DNA from: Paraburkholderia phenazinium
GTDB lineage: Bacteria; Pseudomonadota; Gammaproteobacteria; Burkholderiales; Burkholderiaceae
Length of the DNA stretch: 64,000 nucleotides
Direction: 5' to 3'
Assembly: GCF_900100735.1 (NCBI RefSeq)
Contig: NZ_FNCJ01000001.1
Span: 716,437 to 780,436, forward strand
Part shown: in pieces, positions 51,516 to 60,276 of the stretch
Layout of the letters: the number at the start of each line of letters is the position of its first letter
Position numbering within the stretch: the first letter of the stretch is position 1
Notes under the pieces: model-generated
What the model was told of the DNA's origin: nothing
Database searches by the model: none
What the model saw: only the letters and a program-made list of their open reading frames with translations
Program-made: the position numbers and the translations under genes

Positions 51516-53081
51516 ATGGATTTCAAAGACCAAAGCGAGCATGACGGCGACGTCGTAGACGCACCATGGGGTCGTGACGAACAGATGGCGTACGTAACGG
51601 CCGCAGCTGACGGACTGCCGTCCCATGAACTCGAAACCGATGTCTGTGCCGTGATCCTCGCCGGTGGTTCGGGTACCCGCCTGTGGCCGTTGTCTCGCGA
51701 ACAGTATCCGAAGCAGTTGATCGGACTGCTAAAGACAGAGTCTCTTCTTCAAGAAACGGTTTGCCACATCAAGGGGCTCGAGACAGGTTTACCTCCTGCA
51801 AAACGCATGCTGGTCGTATGTGGGGAAGCGCAGCGTTTCATCACCGCAGACCAATTGCGCGAGGTGGGCGCAGCAGCGCAAATCGTTCTTGAGCCGGCAC
51901 GCCGCGATACCGCTGCGGCGTTGACGGCAGCGGCGTTCATGCTAAAGCGCGAGGGCCGCGATTCGATCATGGTTGTGATGCCCGCCGATCACGCCGTGGG
52001 TGACGCTGCCGCGTTTCGTCACGCGCTAGGCGCCGCGACCCGCTACGCGGCGCAAGGCAACATCGCGACGCTGGGCGTGGTGCCGACGCATGCGGAAACC
52101 GCTTACGGATACCTCAAGCTCGGTGAGCCGATGAGCGGTGCATTCGGCGGCTTCAGACTCGACGGCTTTGTTGAGAAGCCCGGCATCGAGCTAGCGCAAC
52201 GCTATGTCTCCAGCGGCACGCATTGGTGGAACAGCGGGATCTATGTGGTCCGGGCAACGACCTGGCTGGCCGCGATTGGCGAACTTCAGCCGGCAATCTT
52301 CGCTGCGTGCAAGCACGCGGTCGAAGGCCTGGAGATGGATGGGGAATTCTGCAGGCTCGACGCGGCCGCATTTGCTGCCTCGCCCGCCGATTCGATTGAC
52401 TACGCCGTCATGGAGAAGATCGGCAATCTGACGAAGGAAGTTTCCACCGTCGTGATCCCGCTCGATGCAGGCTGGTCCGATGTCGGATCCTGGGATTCCG
52501 TGGCGAATGCGCTTCCCAAAGACGAAGCGGGCAATGGGGGCCGTGGTCAGGTCGTGCTGGAGCGGACGTCATCCACCTTCGTTCACGCCGAAGGGCGACT
52601 GGTTGCCTGCGTGGGGACGCGTGACCTCGTTGTGGTCGAGACCTCGGACGCCGTGCTGGTGGTGGCGAGGGACGCCGTGCAGCATGTCAAGGGGCTCGTT
52701 GCGCAACTGAAGGCAAAGCAATGTCCGCAGGCGGACGCGCATCGCAAGGTTCATCGACCGTGGGGCACGTACGAGTCGGTGGACAACGGTGAGCGCTACC
52801 AGGTCAAACGGATCGTCGTCCGTCCGGGCGCTTCACTGTCCCTGCAGATGCATCACCACCGCGCAGAACACTGGATCGTCGTACGCGGCACGGCGCTCGT
52901 CACGCGGGGCGAAGAAACATTCTTGTTGAGCGAGAACGAATCGACTTACATCCCGCTTGGCGTCAAGCATCGACTTGAAAACCCGGGAAAGCTTTCTCTT
53001 GAGCTGATCGAAATCCAGTCCGGTTCGTATCTCGGTGAAGACGACATTCAGCGTTTCGAAGACCACTACGGTCGTTCATGA
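51516..53081 (+). CDS. manC: mannose-1-phosphate guanylyltransferase / mannose-6-phosphate isomerase
   Basis: 521-residue bifunctional enzyme (type II PMI-GMP, as BceA/AlgA). The nucleotidyltransferase signature AVILAGGSGTRLWPLSREQYPKQL starts near residue 45; FVEKP and NSGIYVVRA follow. The C-terminal ~110 residues are the cupin isomerase domain (RPWGTYESVDNGERYQVKRI; LSLQMHHHRAEHWIVV). It makes GDP-mannose for the polysaccharide. Start 51516 was chosen from the family's length, with GGGGA upstream; the open frame extends 78 codons further, back across the sigma-54 promoter, so that extension cannot be translated from it. Confidence 0.92.
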   Translation: MDFKDQSEHDGDVVDAPWGRDEQMAYVTAAADGLPSHELETDVCAVILAGGSGTRLWPLSREQYPKQLIGLLKTESLLQETVCHIKGLETGLPPAKRMLVVCGEAQRFITADQLREVGAAAQIVLEPARRDTAAALTAAAFMLKREGRDSIMVVMPADHAVGDAAAFRHALGAATRYAAQGNIATLGVVPTHAETAYGYLKLGEPMSGAFGGFRLDGFVEKPGIELAQRYVSSGTHWWNSGIYVVRATTWLAAIGELQPAIFAACKHAVEGLEMDGEFCRLDAAAFAASPADSIDYAVMEKIGNLTKEVSTVVIPLDAGWSDVGSWDSVANALPKDEAGNGGRGQVVLERTSSTFVHAEGRLVACVGTRDLVVVETSDAVLVVARDAVQHVKGLVAQLKAKQCPQADAHRKVHRPWGTYESVDNGERYQVKRIVVRPGASLSLQMHHHRAEHWIVVRGTALVTRGEETFLLSENESTYIPLGVKHRLENPGKLSLELIEIQSGSYLGEDDIQRFEDHYGRS

Positions 53082-53239
53082 GGTGTCGCTGGCCTGTTCG
53101 TTGCTTACCAGTTAGCAGATTAAACAGCGAGCAGTTGCATCGAAACGCGAGATAGCGCTGAAACCGGCGTCAGGTGGTGTTTCTGGCGGACCCGGCAGTT
53201 GCTCGGGGCGATGCAGTGGAACGTGACGGGTCATGCGCG

Positions 53240-53249
53240 TTACGTAACG
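53240..53249 (+). promoter_or_regulatory. GTTACGTAAC palindrome before the sugar-P transferase gene
   Basis: Perfect copy of the palindrome at 47694, 164 bp before the start at 53413. I see no good sigma-54 promoter between it and the gene. It lies in a 331-bp gap that otherwise shows only AT-rich sequence and a CAATTG-N5-CAATTG repeat near 53380. Confidence 0.4.
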
Positions 53250-53412
53250 CTCAGCCGGGCGGAATGTGGGAGGCGGCACGATGGCGACGCTCGATCGCCC
53301 GGTGTGCCGCCGTATAACCGCAGAGCAGAACGATTCATCAAAAAATGCACTTGCAGATAAGCACTACTAAGTTAGCGATCAATTGTCTTGCAATTGAGGA
53401 CGGGGGTTAAAA

Positions 53413-54492
53413 ATGTCGGGGATCATCACACGCCTGCTGGATGGCGCTCTCATTGTGCTGGGCGCCTTGGGGGCGCTTCATCTCAACGTTGCAAATACCG
53501 AGAGGCTGCTGGGCTTCGACGGCTCGCTCGTGGCGTTCGCCGTCGCGCTGGCCCTGTCGGTCTTTCCTGCCTGCGGTACCTATCGGCCGTCGCGCACACA
53601 GTCGCTTTTGAACGTGATGAGCCGGACGATTCTCGCCTGGCTGCTGGTGCAGGCCTGCGGCTATGTGCTCCTCTACGTCCTGCATCGTGCGCATCTCGTT
53701 TCGCGCCTGTGGTTCCTCTACTGGACCATTACCAGCGGACTCGGTTTGCTGATTGCCCGCACGCTCGCCCTCGGCGTGCTCACGTTGTTCTGGCGTATTG
53801 GCAAGCGCGCGCACCGCGCCGCCTTGCAGGGTATCGGCGCACACACCGCCTCGCTCACAGACGATTCGACGGCCGCGGGTTCTGTGCGGCGCGCCGTGAA
53901 GCGCGGCTTCGACGTGGTCTGCGCCGTGTCGCTGCTGGTTGCTCTGGCGCCGCTGTTTGCGTTCGTTGCCGTGCTGGTGCGGCGCGACGGTGGCGCGATT
54001 ACTTTCGGGCACGAGCGCATCGGCCAGCACGGGCGGAAATTCCGCTGTTTGAAATTCAGAACGATGGTGGTGAATGCCGACATCGTACTGAAGGAATTGC
54101 TCGCCAACGACCCGGAGGCCCGTGCGGAGTGGGCACGAGACTTCAAGTTGAAAAACGACGTTCGCGTGACCGCTATCGGCCGTTTCCTCCGGCGCACGAG
54201 TCTCGACGAATTGCCGCAGCTCTGGAATGTCCTGCGCGGTGACATGAGTCTCGTTGGCCCACGTCCGGTAGTGGAGCAGGAGCTCGAACGATACGGCAAC
54301 GACGTTCGCTACTACCTGATGGCGAAGCCGGGAATCACCGGTCTATGGCAGGTCAGCGGACGCAACGATATCGACTACGCAAAGCGTGTGTCGCTCGATG
54401 TGTCGTATGTGCAGCGCTGGTCGCTTTCGCAGGATGTGGCGATTCTTGTGAAGACGATCGGTGTGGTGATGCGGCGTGAAGGGGCCTACTAG
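53413..54492 (+). CDS. undecaprenyl-phosphate sugar phosphotransferase (BceB/WcaJ-like, shortened)
   Basis: 359 residues. The C-terminal bacterial sugar-transferase domain is complete: KRGFDVVCAVSLLVALAPL membrane hairpin, KFRTMVVNAD, GRFLRRTSLDELPQLWNVLRGDMSLVGPRP and GLWQVSGR. It puts the first sugar-1-phosphate on undecaprenyl phosphate. The N-terminal part has four hydrophobic segments, but the ~120-residue CoA-binding-like (Rossmann) domain usual between them and the catalytic part in ~465-residue family members is absent. Confidence 0.88.
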   Translation: MSGIITRLLDGALIVLGALGALHLNVANTERLLGFDGSLVAFAVALALSVFPACGTYRPSRTQSLLNVMSRTILAWLLVQACGYVLLYVLHRAHLVSRLWFLYWTITSGLGLLIARTLALGVLTLFWRIGKRAHRAALQGIGAHTASLTDDSTAAGSVRRAVKRGFDVVCAVSLLVALAPLFAFVAVLVRRDGGAITFGHERIGQHGRKFRCLKFRTMVVNADIVLKELLANDPEARAEWARDFKLKNDVRVTAIGRFLRRTSLDELPQLWNVLRGDMSLVGPRPVVEQELERYGNDVRYYLMAKPGITGLWQVSGRNDIDYAKRVSLDVSYVQRWSLSQDVAILVKTIGVVMRREGAY

Positions 54493-54576
54493 ATCTTTGG
54501 CACGGGCAGGCGCGATGCACCCGTCCTGTCGGGCAAGCGCTAACCGTTAGATCGGCATAAGCCGACCCTGGCAGGA

Positions 54577-54996
54577 CTAACGAGCGGTGTTCGAATCGGG
54601 CGACTCCGGGCTTGTGTAGCGCTGCTTGTTGCTCCATCCGTCGTACTGGTAGGGGTCGTTGGCATTCTCTGCTGCCGTGCTTTTGCTGTCGCTGTGTTGT
54701 GTGCTGAAGCGGGCGAGCTTCTGGCGGTTGGTGAGCTGTTTGCCGGAACTCACCGCATACGGATCGCGTGGTTTGGCGGCGACGCTTGAAGCGGCATTGG
54801 CGTGATCGGCCGCGCTAGCCGGATCCGCTGCGCTGGCGGGATGGGGCGTCATGGCTTCGATCTGGGAGCGAGCCTCGGTATGACTGGCAGGGGCCGGATA
54901 AGAGGCCGAATTAGCGCCGACGGCTTGTGGGGATTGTGCAGTGGCAGTGACAGCAGTGAACGATAAGAGGGCGCTCAGGCGAACAAGTGTTCTCAT
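54577..54996 (-). CDS. small secreted hypothetical protein, antisense within the locus
   Basis: 139 residues with a signal peptide ending near VTATAQ. The mature part is low-complexity, rich in A, S and P (a repeated ASAAD unit), with NRQKLARFSTQHSDSK and DPYQYDGWSNKQRYTSPE near the end. It is the only - strand gene inside the exopolysaccharide locus, between the sugar transferase and wza. The function is unknown. Confidence 0.6.
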   Translation of the reverse strand: MRTLVRLSALLSFTAVTATAQSPQAVGANSASYPAPASHTEARSQIEAMTPHPASAADPASAADHANAASSVAAKPRDPYAVSSGKQLTNRQKLARFSTQHSDSKSTAAENANDPYQYDGWSNKQRYTSPESPDSNTAR

Positions 54997-55130
54997 GTCG
55001 AGGCGAAGAAGTTAGGGCTACGGAAGAGCCGGAAAGCCATCGAAATAGTGGTGACCGGAACAGAGTTAAAAGGCGGGATCAACAGCTTTTTTGTTGAAGT
55101 CCTGCCCCAGATACTAGTGGGCCAGATGCG

Positions 55131-56324
55131 ATGTTACGTAAACAATACGAATTGCGAAAGATGGGTCTTGTGCTGCTAGCAATGGTCCTCTCGGGCTGTG
55201 CGTTCGCACCCGGTATGACCTTTAAGGCAACTGGCGGGGATGGGCGGGCCGCCGCGGCACTCTCTCACGACACCTCCGGCAAAGCGGCGAGCACCGCCGC
55301 AAGCCCTGATGCGGCCGCCGCGAACGATGCACCGCCCGCCGGCGCAATGGTGGAAATCAGCAATGACTTGATTGCGGACCAGCGGGCAGCCGAAGTGCCG
55401 GGTATCCCGAAGGATGTGCAGGACCTGTTTGCCAAAGCAGGCCCCTATACCCTTGGCCCCGCTGACGTGCTGAGCATCATCGTATGGGATCACCCGGAGC
55501 TCAATATGCCCGTGGTCAGTACCCCCGCCGGGATTGACACGTCGGGCTCGAACGCGGTGGTTTCGGGGTACACGGTCGATTCAAACGGCTTTGTGCAATT
55601 CGCGTACGTCGGCGCCCTCAAGCTCAGCGGCTTGACGGAAATGGAGGCGCGCGATTTGCTGGCGAAGCAACTTGCGCGATACATACGCAACCCTCAAGTG
55701 ACGTTACGCATTGAGGCCTACCGCAGCAAGCGTATCTATCTTGACGGGGAGGTTCGCATCCCGGGATTGCAAGTGATGAACGACCTCCCCATGACGCTGC
55801 CTGAAGCGATCAACCGTGCGGGGGGCTTCACACCGCAAGGCGACCGTTCCGTAGTGGCCGTGACGCGTGGCGACAAGACGGTAGTGGTCAACCTTGCAAG
55901 CATGATCGAGCAGGGCATCAATCCCGACAACATCATCCTGCGTGACGGCGATCTCGTGCGGGTCTTCTCCCAGAACGACAGCAAGGTATTCGTGCTCGGT
56001 GAAGTGGGGCATACCGCCACCCTCACTTTGAACAATGGGCGTCTAACGCTCAATGAAGCGCTAGGCGACGCCGGCGGGATCAGCCCCTACTCGGGCGATG
56101 CGGGCCAGGTGTACGTGGTACGCAGCCCGAAATCAGGCAAGCCAACGGTGTTTCATCTGGATGCAACGTCACCAGCGGCGATGGCGCTCGCGAATAACTT
56201 CGAATTGCAGGCGAACGATGTGGTGTTCGTCGACGCCTCATCCCTAGTGCGCTGGAGCCGGGTGGTCGGCATGTTCTTGCCGAGCGCCCAGACCCTGGCT
56301 ACCGGCCGGAGCATAGCTTACTGA
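55131..56324 (+). CDS. wza: polysaccharide export outer-membrane lipoprotein
   Basis: 397 residues. A signal peptide ends in the lipobox LSGC (residues ~19-22). The export domain (YTLGPADVLSIIVWDHPEL; VDSNGFVQFAYVGALKLSGLTEMEARDLLAKQLARYIRNPQVTLRI) is followed by SLBB domains (KRIYLDGEVRIPGLQVMNDLPMTLPEAINRAGG; KVFVLGEVGHTATLTLN). It forms the outer-membrane channel for the polymer. It lies in the order wza-wzb-wzc, overlapping wzb by 1 nt. An imperfect GTTACGTAA element overlaps its first codons. Confidence 0.92.
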   Translation: MLRKQYELRKMGLVLLAMVLSGCAFAPGMTFKATGGDGRAAAALSHDTSGKAASTAASPDAAAANDAPPAGAMVEISNDLIADQRAAEVPGIPKDVQDLFAKAGPYTLGPADVLSIIVWDHPELNMPVVSTPAGIDTSGSNAVVSGYTVDSNGFVQFAYVGALKLSGLTEMEARDLLAKQLARYIRNPQVTLRIEAYRSKRIYLDGEVRIPGLQVMNDLPMTLPEAINRAGGFTPQGDRSVVAVTRGDKTVVVNLASMIEQGINPDNIILRDGDLVRVFSQNDSKVFVLGEVGHTATLTLNNGRLTLNEALGDAGGISPYSGDAGQVYVVRSPKSGKPTVFHLDATSPAAMALANNFELQANDVVFVDASSLVRWSRVVGMFLPSAQTLATGRSIAY

Positions 56325-56779
56325 TGAATACCATCCTGGTGATTTGTACCGCGAACGTCTGCCGCAGCCCGATGGCCGAGGCCCTTTTCAAGCAGGCACT
56401 CCCCAGTCTCCGGGTGCTCTCCGCGGGGATTGACGCCGTACCGGGGATGCGTGCGGATCCTCGTGTGGTCGCGTTGCTGGAGTCCGAGGGGCTCTATGTG
56501 GGGGAGCACCGGTCCCAGCAACTTTTCTCGTGGATGATCGAAGCGGCCTATCCGGTGCTCGTGATGAGCGAGCGCCAAAAGCGCGTTGTCGAGCACCGGC
56601 ATCCGGCTGCGCGTGGCCGGGTGTTCCGCCTGCTGGAAGAGTGCGACATCAGCGACCCGTACAAGAAGGGGGCTGAGGCCTATCGAGTCACGCACAGCAA
56701 CATTTGCGAAGGAGTCGAGCGCTGGTCATGGCATCTGTCACGTCTTGAGGCCGAAGCGAAGTCAGGGGTATGCGCATGA
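56324..56779 (+). CDS. wzb: low-molecular-weight protein-tyrosine phosphatase
   Basis: 151 residues. The P-loop VICTANVCRSPMAEALF (C-x5-R) and the general acid in CDISDPYKKG are visible. It dephosphorylates the Wzc kinase tail and so cycles polymer assembly. It overlaps wza by 1 nt and wzc by 4 nt, which points to translational coupling. Confidence 0.92.
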   Translation: MNTILVICTANVCRSPMAEALFKQALPSLRVLSAGIDAVPGMRADPRVVALLESEGLYVGEHRSQQLFSWMIEAAYPVLVMSERQKRVVEHRHPAARGRVFRLLEECDISDPYKKGAEAYRVTHSNICEGVERWSWHLSRLEAEAKSGVCA

Positions 56780-58992
56780 ACCAACTCAATGGGCCGATCG
56801 ACTACGTGGACGCGGATGAGCGACCACCGGAGCATCTCGGCAAATACCTGGACGCGTTGTTCGACAACCGAAAGCTGATCGCTGCGGTGACCGGATGTGT
56901 TTTGCTGATCGGCATCGCGTACGCCGTGCTTGCAGAACCGGTCTATCGGGCTGATATCCTGATCCAGGTCGAGGAAAATCCGAGTTCGACGAAGAATCTG
57001 TTCGGTGATGCGTCGTCGATGTTCGATGTAAAGACCGCAGCATCCGCCGAAATCGAAGTGCTTCGTTCGCGCACGGTGGTCAGCCGGGCGGTGGACAATC
57101 TCGGCCTGTTCATTCACGCGTCGCCGCGCTACGTTCCGGTGATCGGGCGCTGGATCAGCGACCATTCTGAGGGTTTGTCGACGCCGTGGCCCTTTGGTTA
57201 TGTATGGGGTAAGGAGCGTATCGACGTGCCGGTGTTCGAGGTTCCGGCGGATCTCTATGAACGTAAATTCACCGTGACCAAGGGGGCCGGGCGCGACTAC
57301 GAACTCGTCTACGGCGATATCAAGCTGCGTGGCGAGATTGGGCAAACACTGAAAGCAACGACATCATTCGGCCCGCTTGAGTTGCTGGTGCAAAACATCC
57401 AGGGGAATCCGGGCGCGACCTTCGAGTTGCGCAGGTATTCGCGCCTCTTGACGATCGAGAAATTGCAAGAGGACCTGACGATTGCGGAAAAGGGCAAGCA
57501 ATCGGATGTGATCGGCGCGACGCTTGACGGCACCGATCCCAGGCGGACCAGCGACATCCTGAACGCGATCGGGACTGAGTATGTGCGGCAGAATGTGCAG
57601 CGCAAGTCGGAGGAGGCGGAGCACTCCATTCACTTCCTCGAAGGGCAATTGCCGGAACTGAAAGCGCAACTGGAGACATCAGAGAACCGCTTCAATACCT
57701 ATCGTGCGAGTCACGGCACGATCGATCTGGGTGAGGAGGCAACCTCCTTGCTGCAGCGTTCGGTGGAGGCGCAATCCAGGCGCGCGGATCTCGAGCAGAA
57801 GCGCGAGGATCTGCTTGCGCGCTATACCGCAGAGCATCCCGCCGTACTCTCGGTTGACGCACAGTTGCAGACGGCACAGACGGAAATCGATCGTATCGAG
57901 GGCGAGACGCGTGCCTTGCCGCCTCTCGAACAGGGCGTGTTGCGCCTGCAACGCGACGTGCAGGTCGACACCGATCTATACACGAGCCTGCTCAACACAG
58001 AGGAGCAGTTGCGGCTCGTCAAGGCGGGTAAGGTCGGCAATGTACGGCTAGTCGATGCGGCCGCGATGCCAGAGGAACCCACCAGACCGAAACGAGCGCT
58101 CGTCATTGCCGGGTCGCTGCTCTTGGGTCTTTTTATTGGCGTGGCTTGGGCGTTGACGCGGCGCAAGCTCTTTGACGCCATTGACGATCCGCACGAGATC
58201 GAGCGACGCACGGGCCTGCCTGTCTACGCAACCGTGCCGCACAGTCGGAATGAGGAACTGCTGACGCGTTCGCGCCGGGCGTCGCCCTCAAAAGCTTTGA
58301 TTCTGGCGGGCTCGGCGAATGCCGATCCGGCGATTGAAAGCCTGCGCAGCTTCCGCACGGCGCTCGAATTCACGATGCACGAAGCGCGCAACCGCTTCGT
58401 GCTGATCACCGGACCGACTCCGGGCATTGGCAAGTCGTTCATCTCGCTCAACCTGGCGGCTGTGGTTGGCGCATCCGGCAAGCGTGTGCTGCTGGTCGAT
58501 GCCGATCTGCGCAAGGGGTTCTTGCATCGACACATTGGCGTCGAACGCGGGCTGGGCTTATCGGATCTCGTCTTGGGCACGCATCGCGCAGACGAGGTGG
58601 TGCGGGCGAATGTGTTGCCCGGGGTCGACTTCATCTCGCGGGGTAGCTATGTGCCGAATCCGAGCGAGGTGCTGTCACATGCCAATCTGCATGTGTTGTT
58701 CACACGTCTGGCGGCAGGTTACGACGTGGTGCTGTGCGATGCGCCGCCGATCCTGCCGGTTGCCGAAACCACAGAACTGGCGCGTTTGGCCGGGACGATG
58801 TTTCTTGTTGCACGACAAGGTGTGACGGGTATCGGCGAAATACGGGAGTCCGTGCGCAGGCTTTCGCAGATCGGTGTGGAGATTCGCGGTGTCATCTTCA
58901 ACGGCCTGCGACTGCGGCCAGGGCGGTACGGTTACGGCTATGGGCGGTATCGGTATTCGAGTTACAGCTACGAACCCTACGCTCAGGACTGA
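56776..58992 (+). CDS. wzc: polysaccharide co-polymerase tyrosine autokinase
   Basis: 738 residues: Wzz domain with TM1 at ~35-55 and TM2 at ~440-460, a periplasmic coiled-coil region between, then a cytoplasmic BY-kinase. Walker A is ITGPTPGIGKSF (Lys553), Walker A' is VLLVDADLRKG and Walker B is DVVLCDAPPIL. It ends in a Tyr-rich tail (YGYGYGRYRYSSYSYEPY), the autophosphorylation cluster. It controls chain length and export with Wza and Wzb. ATG 56776 was preferred to 56770 for ribosome-site spacing. Confidence 0.92.
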   Translation: MNQLNGPIDYVDADERPPEHLGKYLDALFDNRKLIAAVTGCVLLIGIAYAVLAEPVYRADILIQVEENPSSTKNLFGDASSMFDVKTAASAEIEVLRSRTVVSRAVDNLGLFIHASPRYVPVIGRWISDHSEGLSTPWPFGYVWGKERIDVPVFEVPADLYERKFTVTKGAGRDYELVYGDIKLRGEIGQTLKATTSFGPLELLVQNIQGNPGATFELRRYSRLLTIEKLQEDLTIAEKGKQSDVIGATLDGTDPRRTSDILNAIGTEYVRQNVQRKSEEAEHSIHFLEGQLPELKAQLETSENRFNTYRASHGTIDLGEEATSLLQRSVEAQSRRADLEQKREDLLARYTAEHPAVLSVDAQLQTAQTEIDRIEGETRALPPLEQGVLRLQRDVQVDTDLYTSLLNTEEQLRLVKAGKVGNVRLVDAAAMPEEPTRPKRALVIAGSLLLGLFIGVAWALTRRKLFDAIDDPHEIERRTGLPVYATVPHSRNEELLTRSRRASPSKALILAGSANADPAIESLRSFRTALEFTMHEARNRFVLITGPTPGIGKSFISLNLAAVVGASGKRVLLVDADLRKGFLHRHIGVERGLGLSDLVLGTHRADEVVRANVLPGVDFISRGSYVPNPSEVLSHANLHVLFTRLAAGYDVVLCDAPPILPVAETTELARLAGTMFLVARQGVTGIGEIRESVRRLSQIGVEIRGVIFNGLRLRPGRYGYGYGRYRYSSYSYEPYAQD

Positions 58993-58998
58993 CACGTT

Positions 58999-60276
58999 AT
59001 GGACACGATAGAAGATCAGGTGGGTTCGTGCGCCGACCCGCCGCAGCCTTGTGGCAAGCACCGCCGTCGGGACTTTGGCCGCGTAGCCGTCGTGCACGAC
59101 TGGCTGACCACCTACGCCGGCTCCGAGAAGGTGCTCGCGCAGATTTTGCAGATATGGCCGGACGCCGACCTGTTCACGGTGGTCGATTTCCTGACAGACG
59201 AAGATCGCGACAAGCTGCTCGGCAAACGCGCGACGACCTCGTTCATACAGCGCTTGCCGCGTGCGCGAACGGCATACCGCACCTACCTGCCGTTGATGCC
59301 GCTCGCGATCGAGCAGCTCGATGTGTCCGGCTACGACCTGGTGATCTCGTCGAGCCATGCGGTTGCCAAGGGAATTCTCACCGGACCGGACCAGTTGCAC
59401 GTCAGCTACGTGCATTCGCCGATCCGCTACGCGTGGGATCTGCAGCACCGCTACCTGAGCGAATCAAGGTTGACGTCAGGCCTGAAGGGCGGGATCGCGC
59501 GCGTGCTGCTGCATTACATCCGCATCTGGGACCAGCGCACGGCGCATGGGGTCGATGCGTTCATCGCGAACTCCAGCTTTATCGCGCGGCGCATCCGTAA
59601 GGCCTACGGGTACGATGCGACCGTCGTCTATCCGCCCGTCGACATTCGGAGTTTCGCGCTGCATACGCAAAAGGAAGATTTTTACCTGACCGCGTCGCGT
59701 ATGGTGCCCTACAAACGCGTGCCGCTTATCGTCGAGGCGTTCGCGAACATGCCGGAGCGCAGGCTCGTCGTGATCGGCGACGGGCCGGACTTCGAACGGG
59801 TGAAGGCCGTTGCGACGCCTAACGTCACGCTGCTCGGCTACCAGTCGGATATCGAGCTGATTGATTACATGCAGCGCGCCAAGGCCTTCGTGTTTGCCGC
59901 CGAAGAGGATTTCGGCATCACACCGGTCGAGGCCCAGGCATGCGGGACGCCCGTGATCGCATACGGGCGCGGTGGCTCGCTAGAGACGGTGGTCGGGTCC
60001 GACGATGCGCGCACACGTACAGGTTTGTTCTTTGCACAGCAGTCTGTCGCCGACGTGATCGATGCGGTGGCGCGTTTTGAGGCGATGGGCGCGTTCGATC
60101 CGCTCGTGTGCCGCGCGAACGCTCTGCGCTTCACGGCCGAGCGTTTTCGCGACGAACTGCTGGACGTCGTAGCGAAGGCGGTCGGGCACCGGGTGTCGAA
60201 TGAGTTGCCGCACACGGCGGCAAGTAGCGTTGCTGCTGCGGGCAGCGCCAGACGGAGTGAGACGTCATGGATCTGA
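58999..60276 (+). CDS. family 4 glycosyltransferase
   Basis: 425 residues, GT-B fold. VAVVHDWLTTYAGSEKVLAQIL, then YVHSPIRYAWD, NSSFIARRIRKAYGYDATVVYPPVD, and the donor-site EEDFGITPVEAQACGTPVIAYGRGG. It probably transfers a mannose-type residue, given ManC in the locus (inference). It overlaps the next gene by 10 nt. Confidence 0.88.
   Translation: MDTIEDQVGSCADPPQPCGKHRRRDFGRVAVVHDWLTTYAGSEKVLAQILQIWPDADLFTVVDFLTDEDRDKLLGKRATTSFIQRLPRARTAYRTYLPLMPLAIEQLDVSGYDLVISSSHAVAKGILTGPDQLHVSYVHSPIRYAWDLQHRYLSESRLTSGLKGGIARVLLHYIRIWDQRTAHGVDAFIANSSFIARRIRKAYGYDATVVYPPVDIRSFALHTQKEDFYLTASRMVPYKRVPLIVEAFANMPERRLVVIGDGPDFERVKAVATPNVTLLGYQSDIELIDYMQRAKAFVFAAEEDFGITPVEAQACGTPVIAYGRGGSLETVVGSDDARTRTGLFFAQQSVADVIDAVARFEAMGAFDPLVCRANALRFTAERFRDELLDVVAKAVGHRVSNELPHTAASSVAAAGSARRSETSWI

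Noticed and set aside
51590..51599. A CGTAAC element inside manC
   Set aside because: Lies in coding sequence downstream of the sigma-54 promoter and is a single unit; likely chance.
53082..53412. A sigma-54 promoter for the sugar-P transferase gene
   Set aside because: The GTTACGTAAC site is present, but no GG-N10-GC match with TGGCAC-like context could be found between it and the gene.
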